Source: Salinibacterium sp. ZJ450
GTDB lineage: Bacteria; Actinomycetota; Actinomycetes; Actinomycetales; Microbacteriaceae
DNA length: 64,000 nt
Direction of reading: 5' to 3'
Assembly: GCF_011751885.2 (NCBI RefSeq)
Contig: NZ_CP061771.1
Span: forward strand, 3,596,001-3,660,000
Positions within the stretch are counted from its first letter, which is position 1. Every line of letters starts with the position of its first letter. The position numbers and the translations under genes are program-made. Shown in pieces: positions 25,454 through 33,880 of this stretch. The notes under the pieces were generated by a model. The model ran no database searches, was not told the origin of the DNA, and saw only the letters and a list, made by a program, of their open reading frames with translations.

Positions 25454-27616
25454 TTACACCAACGCCGGGTCGTACCTCTCGACGGTCAGGCCGTCGCCAT
25501 CGTCCGCGATGCCCACCCGCACCGTGTCGCCGTCACGGATCTCTCCGGCCAGCAACTCGCGGGCGAGCTTGTCGTCGATCTCGTGCTGCATCAGCCGGCG
25601 CAGCGGCCGGGCACCGTACACCGGGTCGTAGCCGCGTTCGGCCAGCCAGCGCCGCGCATCCGGGGTGACCGCCAGCTCGAGGCGGCGGCCGGCCAGCCGC
25701 AGTGAGAGCCGTTCGATGTAGAGCTCGACGATCTCGCCGAGCTCCTCCATCGACAGCTGGGAGAACACCACGATGTCATCGAGCCGGTTGACGAACTCCG
25801 GCTTGAACGCCTGACGCACCAGGTCGAGCACGGCCTGCTTCTTCTCGTCCCAGGCGAGCGTGGGGTCGATCAGGATCGGGCTGCCGAGGTTCGAGGTGAG
25901 GATCAGGATGGTGTTACGGAAGTCGACGGTGCGCCCCTGACCGTCGGTCAGCCGGCCGTCATCCAGCACCTGCAGGAGCACGTCGAAGACCTCGGGGTGC
26001 GCTTTCTCGACCTCGTCGAACAGGATCACCGAGTACGGGCGGCGGCGCACCGCCTCAGTGAGCTGGCCGCCCTGCTCGTAACCGATGTATCCGGGAGGGG
26101 CACCGACCAGGCGCGACACCGAGAACTTCTCCCCGTACTCGCTCATGTCGATGCGCACCATCGCCTTCTCGTCGTCGAAGAGGTACGCGGCGAGCGCCTT
26201 CGCCAGCTCGGTCTTGCCGACACCGGTCGGGCCGAGGAACAGGAACGAGCCGGTGGGCCGGTTCGGGTCGGCGATGCCGGCGCGGGTGCGGCGCACCGCC
26301 TCGCTGACCGCGGTCACCGCTTCCTTCTGGCCGATCAGGCGTTTGCCGAGCTCGGTTTCCAGGTGCAGCAGCTTCTCGGTCTCCCCCTGAGTGAGCTTGT
26401 CGACCGGGATACCGGTCCAGGCGGCCACCACCGCGGCGATGTCCTCCTCGGTGACCTGGTCGTTCACCATGCGCGGCCCGGTCGGCTCCTCCGACTCGGC
26501 GGCCGCGATCTGCTTCTCGATGCCCGCGATCACCTCGTAGTTCAGCCGCGCGGCGTCTTCGTAGCGGCCCTCGCGCATGGCCCGGTCGAGGTCGATGCGG
26601 GCATCATTCAGCTTGGTCTTCAGCTCGCCGACATCCTGCAGCGACGCCTTCTCGGCCGCCCACGCCGCCTCGAGCGTGTCGAGCGACGCCTGCTTGGTGG
26701 CCATCTCCTCACGGAGCTTCTCCAGGCGCGCCTTCGAGGCGTCGTCCTTCTCCTTCTTCAGCGCGAGCTCTTCAAGCTTCAGCCGGTCGACGGCACGCTT
26801 CAGCTCGTCGATCTCGACCGGGGAGGAGTCGATCTCCATCTTCAAACGGCTGGCTGCCTCGTCGACGAGGTCGATCGCCTTGTCCGGCAGCTGCCGACCG
26901 GTGATGTAGCGGTTGCTCAGGGATGCCGCTGCCACCAGCGCCCCGTCCGAAATGGACACCTTGTGGTGCGCCTCGTAGCGCTCCTTGAGTCCGCGCAGGA
27001 TGGCGACGGTGTCCTCGACGCTCGGTTCGCCCACGTACACCTGCTGGAAGCGGCGTTCCAGCGCGGCATCCTTCTCCACGTACTCGCGGTATTCGTTCAG
27101 GGTGGTGGCGCCGATCAGGCGCAGCTCGCCGCGGGCCAGCATCGGCTTCAGCATGTTCGATGCCGCGACCGATCCCTCTCCGCCGCCTGCGCCCATCAGC
27201 AGGTGCAACTCATCGACGAAGGTGATGATCTGGCCCTCGGCCTCGTTGATTTCCTTGAGCACACTCTTCAGGCGCTCCTCGAACTGTCCGCGGTACATCG
27301 CGCCGGCAACCAGGGCGGCGATGTCCAGCGCGATCAGCTGCTTGCCCTTCAGGCTGTCTGCGACGTCGCCGGCGACGATGCGCTGGGCGAGCCCCTCGAC
27401 CACGGCGGTCTTGCCGACACCCGGCTCCCCGATCAGCACCGGGTTGTTCTTGGTGCGCCGGGTGAGCACCTGGCTCACGCGCCTGATTTCCGCGTCGCGA
27501 CCGATCACGGGGTCGAGTTTGCCGGCACGGGCGATCTCGGTGAGGTTGATTCCGAACTGCTCGAGGGCAGACTTCTGCTCCTCCTGTGTGCCGGGTGCGC
27601 CCTGCATGTTTGCCAT
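25454..27616 (-). CDS. clpB: ClpB-type disaggregase lacking the N-terminal Clp_N domain
   Basis: 720 residues against about 860 for full ClpB. After roughly 35 residues it enters AAA+ module 1 (Walker A GEPGVGKT at 63-70, Walker [12 protein letters not shown]), then the coiled-coil middle domain (about 260-395), AAA+ module 2 ([18 protein letters not shown]) and the C-terminal domain. The substrate-recruiting N-domain is missing by design: the start has a GGAG ribosome-binding site and lies just after an HspR operator. It resolves aggregates with DnaK. An in-frame codon at 27655 is rejected because it lies inside the operator. Confidence 0.93.
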   Translation of the reverse strand: MANMQGAPGTQEEQKSALEQFGINLTEIARAGKLDPVIGRDAEIRRVSQVLTRRTKNNPVLIGEPGVGKTAVVEGLAQRIVAGDVADSLKGKQLIALDIAALVAGAMYRGQFEERLKSVLKEINEAEGQIITFVDELHLLMGAGGGEGSVAASNMLKPMLARGELRLIGATTLNEYREYVEKDAALERRFQQVYVGEPSVEDTVAILRGLKERYEAHHKVSISDGALVAAASLSNRYITGRQLPDKAIDLVDEAASRLKMEIDSSPVEIDELKRAVDRLKLEELALKKEKDDASKARLEKLREEMATKQASLDTLEAAWAAEKASLQDVGELKTKLNDARIDLDRAMREGRYEDAARLNYEVIAGIEKQIAAAESEEPTGPRMVNDQVTEEDIAAVVAAWTGIPVDKLTQGETEKLLHLETELGKRLIGQKEAVTAVSEAVRRTRAGIADPNRPTGSFLFLGPTGVGKTELAKALAAYLFDDEKAMVRIDMSEYGEKFSVSRLVGAPPGYIGYEQGGQLTEAVRRRPYSVILFDEVEKAHPEVFDVLLQVLDDGRLTDGQGRTVDFRNTILILTSNLGSPILIDPTLAWDEKKQAVLDLVRQAFKPEFVNRLDDIVVFSQLSMEELGEIVELYIERLSLRLAGRRLELAVTPDARRWLAERGYDPVYGARPLRRLMQHEIDDKLARELLAGEIRDGDTVRVGIADDGDGLTVERYDPALV

Positions 27617-27635
27617 CCGTGTGCTCCACTTCAAA

Positions 27636-27656
27636 GTTGAGTCTAAACGACTCAAG
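27636..27656. promoter_or_regulatory. HAIR (HspR) operator of clpB
   Basis: GTTGAGT-N7-ACTCAAG, the HspR-associated inverted repeat with one mismatch from CTTGAGT-N7-ACTCAAG. It starts 20 bases before the clpB ATG and overlaps a -10-like TAAACT on the minus strand, so bound HspR would block the promoter. Confidence 0.9.
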
Positions 27657-27736
27657 TTTAGGAGATCGGATGCCGCGACGCCAGCGCTCCCGGTAGTTTC
27701 CCGGCTCGGCGCGCCTGATTCTAAAAAAGGAACCGG

Positions 27737-27765
27737 TTGACGTAAGAGATTCGCGACTCTAAAAT
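27737..27765 (+). promoter_or_regulatory. Sigma-70-type promoter of the lipoprotein unit
   Basis: TTGACG and TAAAAT are separated by exactly 17 bases. Transcription would start near 27772, about 26 bases before the leader ORF. This is the best housekeeping-type promoter in the window. Confidence 0.8.
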
Positions 27766-27797
27766 CGGCGCAAGTTGATCAAAGAAAGGACGGGCCG

Positions 27798-27893
27798 ATG
27801 ACGGTGCTCCCCCTCCCGCCACCCCGGCGATACCCCCGACCCTCGCCCGCGCCGGTTTCCGCCGTGGGCACCCTGACAGGAGAATTCCGATGA
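27798..27893 (+). CDS. Proline-rich 31-residue leader ORF
   Basis: ATG at 27798 has a GAAAGGACGGG ribosome-binding site. The peptide (MTVLPLPPPRRYPRPSPAP...) is about 30% proline with a PPP run, and its TGA overlaps the ATG of the lipoprotein gene (ATGA). Position, ribosome-binding site and overlap argue for translation. A translationally coupled leader or ribosome-stalling regulator is inference; it could also be fortuitous high-GC sequence. It was found by reading the 5' leader. Confidence 0.45.
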   Translation: MTVLPLPPPRRYPRPSPAPVSAVGTLTGEFR

Positions 27894-28600
27894 ATCAGCA
27901 CCCCCACCACCTGGCTGCGATTGCGATTGCGCTCGGCGTCGCCCTGGGCGCGAGCGGCTGCGCCCTTGCAGCTCAACCGCTCGAGGCGGCTGTCCCCATT
28001 GCGGCGCACAATTCGTCTGCGCACGCGTCGTCTGCGCACGCTGCGCCTAAGGCCCAGAAGATCGATCGGGCCACCTTCCACCAGGACATGCGCAAACTGT
28101 GGGAGGACCACATCACCTGGACCCGGCTCTACATCGTCAGTGCGATCGCCGATCTGCCAGACCTCGACGCCACCGCCGGTCGACTGCTGCAGAACCAGGC
28201 GGACATCGGCGATGCCGTTGCCACCTTCTACGGCGACGACGCCGGGGCGGCGCTGACCGCACTGCTCCGGGAGCACATCCTCGGCGCCGCTGACCTGCTC
28301 GCCGCCGCGAAAGCAGGCGACGCGGCGGCCGTTCAGATCCAGAGCGACCGGTGGTATCAGAATGCCGATGACATCTCGCGGTTCCTGGCCGACGCCAACC
28401 CGAACTGGCCGTACGAGACGCTGAAGGAGATGATGCGCGCCCACCTCGACCAGACGCTCGATGAAGCCACCGCTCGGCTCACCGGAGACTGGGCGGCGGA
28501 TGTCGCGGCCTACGACGAGATCCACCACCACATCCTCGAGATGGCCGACACCCTCGCCGACGGCATCATCAAGCAGTTCCCTCAGCGCTTCATCCGCTGA
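27890..28600 (+). CDS. Secreted lipoprotein of unknown function, four-helix-type
   Basis: 236 residues. The signal peptide ends in a lipobox GASGC with Cys24 lipidated, then a His/Ala/Ser linker to about residue 60. The conserved part begins FHQDMRKLWEDHITWTRLYIVS and is all-helical, with repeated WxxH/D patterns (DRWYQNADDISRFL, MMRAHLDQTLDEATARLTGDW, YDEIHHHILEMADTLADGI). Similar proteins occur in bacilli and actinobacteria without a firm function. The many His/Asp/Glu residues in helices could bind metal. It is driven by the promoter at 27737, and a strong hairpin follows. Confidence 0.85.
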   Translation: MNQHPHHLAAIAIALGVALGASGCALAAQPLEAAVPIAAHNSSAHASSAHAAPKAQKIDRATFHQDMRKLWEDHITWTRLYIVSAIADLPDLDATAGRLLQNQADIGDAVATFYGDDAGAALTALLREHILGAADLLAAAKAGDAAAVQIQSDRWYQNADDISRFLADANPNWPYETLKEMMRAHLDQTLDEATARLTGDWAADVAAYDEIHHHILEMADTLADGIIKQFPQRFIR

Positions 28601-28626
28601 TTCCCCGGCCTCGCTGGTTTCCCCGT

Positions 28627-28660
28627 CAGCCACCGCGGCGCGTCTCGCGCCCGGTGGCTG
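28627..28660. terminator. Bidirectional hairpin between convergent genes
   Basis: About a 15-base-pair stem with one bulged C and a TCT loop, outer arms CAGCCACCG/CGGTGGCTG. It lies between the lipoprotein gene and the convergent kinase gene, serving either strand. Confidence 0.75.
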
Positions 28661-28688
28661 TCTCACGCTCGCGTCAGCCGTCAGCTCG

Positions 28689-29639
28689 TCAGCTTGTCGA
28701 CTCGCCCTCGCGCTCGCCCTCGTCAGCGGTCGGCACCCGGAGCAGGGCGCCCTCATGCCGCACCGTCGCCGCCGCGATCTCCATCGATTCCTGCAGCGCA
28801 TGCGCCCACGCCGCACCGCTGGTGGGTATCCCATCGACGGCAATGCGTCGCACCATGGCGGCCAGCGTCGCATCACCCGCGCCCATCGTGTCGATGACCG
28901 GGCCGGGCAGCGGCACGATCGGAGCGTGCACGGGCCGGTCGTCGTGGTACAGGGTCGCTCCGGCGCGTCCCGCGGTGGCAAGCACGGCGCCGGCTGCAGA
29001 TCCGCCCGGACGACCCGTCCTGAGCCGTTCGACGAACGCCTCGAGGGAGTCGCCGAGCAGCAGGTCCGCGTCCTCGTCGCCCACTTTCGCGAGCAGAGCC
29101 CTCGACGCGAAGTCCTCGAGATTGTCGAGGAAGCGTTCCCGGTCGGCGAGCATCCCGGCCCGGGGGTTTCCGTCGACGATCACCCGCTGCGCGGGCCGGG
29201 CGATCGCGTCGACCAGCTGGGCATACTGGTCGCCGTTATCGAACGGGAAGCAGCTCACCACGACCAGGTCGGCCTCGTCGAGCGCCCGCCGCGTCGCCTC
29301 GTCGAACCGGATGGCGCGACGCTTCGCGGCCTCGTTGAACGTGTAGCTCGGCTCGCCGTCTGCGCGGTCGGAGATCGCCCGCGAGGTGCCATATGGCGAG
29401 GGGCTCTCGACGAGCCGCACCCCGTAATCGGTGAGGTAGGCGCGAATGCGGTCTGCGGGCTCGTCGGCGCCGACCATGGCGACGAGGGTGACCGTCTCAC
29501 CGAGCACGGCGAGGCCCACGGCGACATTAAGGGCGGCACCGCCGACGAACTCGCGTGATCCGTATTGATCCCGAAGCTCGTCGATGAGGGCGTCGCCGAC
29601 GACGGTGATGCGCCGGGTCGGTGCGGTGGGTTGCGGCAT
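28689..29639 (-). CDS. PfkB-family carbohydrate kinase (fructokinase/ribokinase-like)
   Basis: 316 residues. The N-terminal substrate motif GGAALNVAVGLAVLG and the catalytic signature DTMGAGDATLAAM (anion hole GAGD, Asp as base) are clear. It phosphorylates a ketose or pentose with ATP. It starts four bases after the LacI regulator's stop and is likely co-transcribed with it, next to a fructose-type ABC importer, so fructose (to fructose-1- or -6-phosphate) is the leading guess. The C-terminal tail is Glu/Arg rich and not conserved. Confidence 0.9.
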   Translation of the reverse strand: MPQPTAPTRRITVVGDALIDELRDQYGSREFVGGAALNVAVGLAVLGETVTLVAMVGADEPADRIRAYLTDYGVRLVESPSPYGTSRAISDRADGEPSYTFNEAAKRRAIRFDEATRRALDEADLVVVSCFPFDNGDQYAQLVDAIARPAQRVIVDGNPRAGMLADRERFLDNLEDFASRALLAKVGDEDADLLLGDSLEAFVERLRTGRPGGSAAGAVLATAGRAGATLYHDDRPVHAPIVPLPGPVIDTMGAGDATLAAMVRRIAVDGIPTSGAAWAHALQESMEIAAATVRHEGALLRVPTADEGEREGESTS

Positions 29640-29643
29640 CCGT

Positions 29644-30711
29644 TCAGCCCTCCTGGCGGGGCGGGATCTCACCGGACCCGCGCTGGATCAGCCGCGTCGG
29701 CACGATCGTGCGCACGGCGGGGGAGGCGTCTCCGCCGAGCCGCGCGAAGACGCGTTCTGCGGCGATGCGGCCGATCTGCTGCGGGTCCTGCGCGATGACC
29801 GTGATCCCGGGGTCGAGCAGGTCGCCGAGCGCCACGTCGTCGAATCCGACGAGCGCGGTGTCGTGATGCCGGCCGAGCTCGCGAAGCCCGTGAATGACTC
29901 CGATCGTCACGAGATTCTGCGCGCTGAAGATCGCGGTCGGCGGCGTCGGCGAGTCGAAGAGCGCGAGCGTCGCGAGTCGGGCCGACTCCTCGTCGTGGAG
30001 CCCTTCGATCACGGGCACGTCGCGGGTGGCGACTCCGGCGCGACCGAGTTCCTCGAGGAAGCCGCGACGGCGCTCGCGAGCGGTTTGGATTGTGGGGCGG
30101 TCGCCGAGGTAGGCGAGCCGCCGGTGGCCGTGCTCGAGAAGGTGCCGGGTCGCGCGGGCGGCGCCCTCAGCGTTGTCGCTGACGACGACATCGGAGGTGA
30201 TCCCCGCAGGCTCGCGGTCGACGAAGACGACGGGCGTGCCGCGCCGAAGCTCCGACGCGAGGTACGCCTGGCTGTCGGAAATTGTGGTCAGGATCAGCCC
30301 GTCAACGCGACGGCGGAGGAAGGCACTCACCGCCTGCTGCTCACGCGCGGGGTCGTCGTCGAGACTCGAGGCGAGGACGCCGACGCCGTGTTGCAGCGCG
30401 GCGTCCTCAACCGCCCGGTGCACCGCCCCGGCGAACGGGTTACCCACGCTGCCGACGAGCAAACCGAGGGTACGCGTGCGTCCGTCGGCTCGACGAAGGT
30501 TGCCGGCGTGCAAGTCAGGCTGGTAATTCAGTGTTCGGGCCGCCGCGGTGACCTTGGCGGTTGTCGCGGCCGACACATTGGGCTCACCATTGATAACACG
30601 GGAAACGGTCTTGATCCCCACGCCTGCCAGCGCGGCTACCTGACGCATCGTCGGCCTGGAGCGGTCGATGTCTGCAGACTGAGTGGTGTTGATGGTTGAC
30701 AACGGTGTCAT
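29644..30711 (-). CDS. LacI-family repressor of the fructose-type ABC system
   Basis: 355 residues. The LacI helix-turn-helix is at about residues 18-45 (TMRQVAALAGVGIKTVSRVINGEPNVS) and the hinge runs LNYQPDLHAGNLRR; the periplasmic-binding-like effector domain follows. ATG at 30711 has a TTGGAGAGCG ribosome-binding site. It is divergent from the ABC operon and co-directional with the PfkB kinase. Two related palindromes, one upstream of the ABC promoter's gene and one over its own start, are likely operators, implying autoregulation. Confidence 0.93.
   Translation of the reverse strand: MTPLSTINTTQSADIDRSRPTMRQVAALAGVGIKTVSRVINGEPNVSAATTAKVTAAARTLNYQPDLHAGNLRRADGRTRTLGLLVGSVGNPFAGAVHRAVEDAALQHGVGVLASSLDDDPAREQQAVSAFLRRRVDGLILTTISDSQAYLASELRRGTPVVFVDREPAGITSDVVVSDNAEGAARATRHLLEHGHRRLAYLGDRPTIQTARERRRGFLEELGRAGVATRDVPVIEGLHDEESARLATLALFDSPTPPTAIFSAQNLVTIGVIHGLRELGRHHDTALVGFDDVALGDLLDPGITVIAQDPQQIGRIAAERVFARLGGDASPAVRTIVPTRLIQRGSGEIPPRQEG
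30697..30710. promoter_or_regulatory. Candidate LacI operator over the repressor start
   Basis: TGACA-ACGG-TGTCA, an imperfect palindrome whose reverse strand contains CGTTGTCA, the half-site of the larger palindrome at 30780. It lies over the first codons of the repressor gene. Confidence 0.45.
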
Positions 30712-30739
30712 TACTCGCTCTCCAATGTGCAATACCCCC

Positions 30740-30768
30740 TTGACTATACACAACCATGTGAGTTAGAC
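30740..30768 (+). promoter_or_regulatory. Promoter of the fructose-type ABC operon
   Basis: TTGACT at 30740-30745 is followed after 17 bases by a weak -10, TTAGAC. A TATAGT on the other strand in the same stretch could serve the divergent repressor gene, so the two promoters probably overlap. Confidence 0.5.
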
Positions 30769-30779
30769 CTATGGATGAC

Positions 30780-30802
30780 ATCGTTGTCAGGGAGACAACG
30801 AT
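30780..30802. promoter_or_regulatory. Palindromic LacI-type operator
   Basis: ATCGTTGTC-AGGGA-GACAACGAT: perfect 9-base arms with a 5-base spacer, just downstream of the promoter and 27 bases before the binding-protein start. This is a classic roadblock position. Confidence 0.75.
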
Positions 30803-30828
30803 TCCCCACCACCAGAGGAGATTCAACG

Positions 30829-31941
30829 ATGAATCACGCAGCACCTGGCGCATCCCGACGCCGCCTCATTGCCGCGGGGTCGCTTGTCGCGGCCGGCGCG
30901 CTCGCTCTCACCGGATGCAACACGGGCGGCACGCCCGACACAGCCACGACTTCCGACTCAAACGGCGAGTCCGTCGGCGTCTCGCTTATCGTGAAGACGA
31001 CCACGAACCCGTTCTTCGTCTCCATGCAGGAGGGCGCCCAAGCGGCCGCCGACGAACTGGGCGTCGACCTCACGCTCGCCGCCGGCAGGGAGGACGGCGA
31101 CGAGGACACGCAAATTCAAGCGGTCGAGAACGCCATTTCCAAGGGTGATGCCGGCATCCTGATCACCCCCAACGGCCCTGGCGTCGAAGATGCCATGGTG
31201 AAGGCCCGTGACGCCGGCCTCTTCGTCATCGCGCTCGACACGCCGCCCAGCGACCCCGAGTCTGTGGACATCACGTTCGCGACGGACAACTTCGAGGCCG
31301 GCCAGCTGATCGGCCAGTGGACCGCCGCGAAGCTCGCGGGGGAGAAGGCCACGATCGCGATGATCGACCTGTTCGATGACAAGGTCGTATCGGTCGATGT
31401 GAACCGCGATCAGGGCTTCCTCGACGGCATGGGCATTGACCTGGCCGACGAGACCGCGAACGGCGACGAGGCTTCGACCGGCACGTACAGCGGCGGCGAC
31501 GGCGGCGAGTACGAGATCGTCGGCAACGAGGCATCCCAGGGGGCCGAGGACGGCGGCCGCACCGCAGCTGAGACGCTGCTCTCGCAGAACCCCGACATCA
31601 ACGTGGTCTACACGATCAACGAGCCTGCTGCCTATGGCGCATACGAGGCGTTCAAGGCGGCCGGCAACGAAGACATCATCCTCGTCTCGGTCGACGGCGG
31701 ATGCGCCGGTGTCGACCAGGTGGCTGAGGGCATCATCGACGCGACAAGCCAGCAGTACCCCGTGAAGATGGCCGAACTCGGAGTGCAGGCGATCCACGAC
31801 CTGGTGGAAACCGGCGAGGCACCTGAGACCAGCGAGGGCCTGGACTTCTACAACACCGGGGTAGCCCTGGTAACGGATGACCCGCAGGATGGCGTCGAGT
31901 CCATCACCGCCGCCGACGGCAGCGAAATCTGCTGGGGCTAA
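30829..31941 (+). CDS. Sugar-binding lipoprotein (fructose/ribose-type ABC importer, FrcB-like)
   Basis: 370 residues. It has a basic SRRR N-terminus, a hydrophobic stretch and a lipobox ALTGC with Cys30. The mature part is a Peripla_BP_4 fold (VGVSLIVKTTTNPFFVSMQEGAQAAADELG), a close match in layout to FrcB of rhizobia. The substrate is probably fructose or a related sugar; ribose-like sugars are possible. ATG at 30829 has AGAGGAG upstream. It is the first gene of a three-gene operon with permease and ATPase. Confidence 0.92.
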   Translation: MNHAAPGASRRRLIAAGSLVAAGALALTGCNTGGTPDTATTSDSNGESVGVSLIVKTTTNPFFVSMQEGAQAAADELGVDLTLAAGREDGDEDTQIQAVENAISKGDAGILITPNGPGVEDAMVKARDAGLFVIALDTPPSDPESVDITFATDNFEAGQLIGQWTAAKLAGEKATIAMIDLFDDKVVSVDVNRDQGFLDGMGIDLADETANGDEASTGTYSGGDGGEYEIVGNEASQGAEDGGRTAAETLLSQNPDINVVYTINEPAAYGAYEAFKAAGNEDIILVSVDGGCAGVDQVAEGIIDATSQQYPVKMAELGVQAIHDLVETGEAPETSEGLDFYNTGVALVTDDPQDGVESITAADGSEICWG

Positions 31942-31982
31942 GCCCAACCATCACACCGGTCAATGAGACATCGGAGTAGAAC

Positions 31983-33026
31983 GTGACTCAGAACACACGG
32001 AGCGAGCCTCCAACCTCGGAGCTCGATCTGGCCGAGGAGTTCCTCGACCGCACCACCCCGCTCAGCCGAATCCGCAGCGCGTTGCACCGGTACCCGGCCA
32101 TCAGCCCGGCCATCGTGCTCGTGGTCGCCGTGATCGTCTTCGGCTTGCTGAACGACCGCTTCCTCAACCCGGCAAACCTGTCGCTTATCACGCAGCAGGT
32201 CGCCGTGGTCGGCACCCTCGCGATCGCCCAGACGCTCATCATCCTCACCGCGGGCATCGACCTCTCGGTCGGCGCCGTGATGGTGCTGAGCTCCATGGTC
32301 ATCGCGCAGTCGACCGTGCAGGCAGGGCTGCCCGCCGTACTCGGCCTCCTGCTCGGGCTCATCGTGGGCCTCGCTGCGGGCGCCTTCAACGGCTTCCTGG
32401 TGACACGGCTGAAGCTGCCGCCCTTCATCGCCACCCTCGGCACGCTGAACATCTTCGTCGCGCTCACTCTGCTCTACTCGGGCGGCGCCACCATCCGCGG
32501 GGCCGAGATGCCGGCCATCCTCACCTGGACGGGCGAGACCTTCGGCATCGGCGGAGTGAACATCACGGTCGGCGTAATCATGATGTTGCTCCTCTACGTC
32601 GCGATCGCGCTCATCCTTCAGAAGACAGCCTGGGGCCGCCACGTCTACGCGGTTGGCGACGACAAGGAGTCGGCGCGCCTCGCCGGCATCCGGGTGAACC
32701 GGGTTCTGATGAGCGTCTATCTCTCGGCGGGCGCCATCCTCGCGGTCGGCGCGTGGATTCAGATTGGGCGGTCGAACGCCGCGTCACCAAACGCCGGCGT
32801 CGACCTCAACCTTGACTCCATCACCGCCGTCGTCATCGGCGGCACGAGCCTCTTCGGCGGGCGCGGCACCGTGTGGGGCACGCTCCTCGGTGCGCTGATC
32901 GTTGGCGTGTTCCGCAACGGTCTCTCGCTGGCGGGACTCGACGTGCTCTGGCAGACCTTCGCCGTCGGCGTGCTCATCATCGCCGCCGTCTCGATCGACC
33001 AGTGGATCCGAAAGGTACGCAAATGA
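31983..33026 (+). CDS. Sugar ABC transporter permease (FrcC-like)
   Basis: 347 residues, BPD_transp_2/RbsC-type permease with 8-10 transmembrane helices. IAQTLIILTAGIDLSVGAVMVLSS is the family signature; GRHVYAVGDDKESARLAGIRVNR is the coupling region; the conserved GGTSLFGGRGTVWGTLLGA motif follows. It works as a dimer with the ATPase downstream, whose start overlaps its stop (ATGA). Confidence 0.93.
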   Translation: MTQNTRSEPPTSELDLAEEFLDRTTPLSRIRSALHRYPAISPAIVLVVAVIVFGLLNDRFLNPANLSLITQQVAVVGTLAIAQTLIILTAGIDLSVGAVMVLSSMVIAQSTVQAGLPAVLGLLLGLIVGLAAGAFNGFLVTRLKLPPFIATLGTLNIFVALTLLYSGGATIRGAEMPAILTWTGETFGIGGVNITVGVIMMLLLYVAIALILQKTAWGRHVYAVGDDKESARLAGIRVNRVLMSVYLSAGAILAVGAWIQIGRSNAASPNAGVDLNLDSITAVVIGGTSLFGGRGTVWGTLLGALIVGVFRNGLSLAGLDVLWQTFAVGVLIIAAVSIDQWIRKVRK

Positions 33027-33829
33027 CTGACACCACCGCGGCCCCGGCCGCCGGCGCCACGCCAATGGAGACGCGCACGCCAATTCTCCGGGCTCGCCGT
33101 CTCGTGAAAACCTTCGGCCGCGTCGTCGGCCTCGACGGGGTGAGTCTCGAGCTCTACGCTGGGGAGGTGCTCGCCGTCATCGGCGACAACGGCGCGGGCA
33201 AGTCCACCCTCATCAAGTGCCTCACCGGCGCGGAAATCCCCGACGAGGGTGAGATCTTCCTCGACGAGAAGCCCGTGCACTTCAAGCGCCCACAGGACGC
33301 CCGCGCGGCCGGCATCGAGACGGTCTACCAGAACCTCGCGGTCTCGCCCGCGCTCGACGTGGCTGCCAACCTGTTCCTCGGCCGCGAGGAACGGAAGAAG
33401 GGCATTCTCGGCTCGGTATTCCGCGTGGTCGACCAGAAGGGCATGCGACAGAAGGCGACAGCCGAGGTGAAGGCGCTCGGAATCACGACGTTGCAAGACG
33501 TCACCGTGGCGGTGGAGAACCTCTCCGGCGGCCAGCGCCAGGCCGTCGCCGTGGCCCGCGCCGCCGCGTTCGGCTCAAAGGTCGTCGTGCTCGACGAGCC
33601 CACTGCCGCGCTCGGCGTCCGCGAGTCAAACCAGGTACTCGAGATGATCAAGAACCTCCGCGACCGCGGCATCCCGGTGATTCTGATCTCGCACAATATG
33701 CCGCAGGTGTTCGATGTGGCCGACCGCATCCACGTCCAGCGGCTCGGCAAGAAGGCGGCGACGATCACCCCCCAGTCGCATTCCATGACCGATGCCGTTG
33801 CGATCATGACCGGGGCTTCCCGCGGGTAA
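33023..33829 (+). CDS. Sugar ABC transporter ATPase, single-domain (FrcA-like)
   Basis: 268 residues: one nucleotide-binding domain only, as in FrcA, unlike the roughly 500-residue double domains of RbsA/MglA. Walker A GDNGAGKS, Q-loop VYQNLAVSP, signature LSGGQRQ, Walker B VVVLDEPT and H-loop ISHN are intact. ATG at 33023 lies in the permease stop. The single-domain form supports a fructose-type rather than ribose-type system. Confidence 0.93.
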   Translation: MTDTTAAPAAGATPMETRTPILRARRLVKTFGRVVGLDGVSLELYAGEVLAVIGDNGAGKSTLIKCLTGAEIPDEGEIFLDEKPVHFKRPQDARAAGIETVYQNLAVSPALDVAANLFLGREERKKGILGSVFRVVDQKGMRQKATAEVKALGITTLQDVTVAVENLSGGQRQAVAVARAAAFGSKVVVLDEPTAALGVRESNQVLEMIKNLRDRGIPVILISHNMPQVFDVADRIHVQRLGKKAATITPQSHSMTDAVAIMTGASRG

Positions 33830-33840
33830 CCCGGCTACGT

Positions 33841-33880
33841 CGACCGGTGCGTCTATGCCTGTGCGTAGACGTACCGGTCG
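33841..33880. terminator. Bidirectional terminator hairpin overlapping the lhgO 3' end
   Basis: A 15-pair stem (CGACCGGT/ACCGGTCG plus CGTCTA/TAGACG with one G-T wobble) closes a 10-base loop. It starts 12 bases after the ATPase stop and includes the last codons of the convergent lhgO gene. Confidence 0.7.

Noticed and set aside
27617-27655. Upstream in-frame start of clpB
   Set aside because: It lies inside the HspR operator and the added residues are not conserved ClpB sequence; the GGAG site favours 27616.
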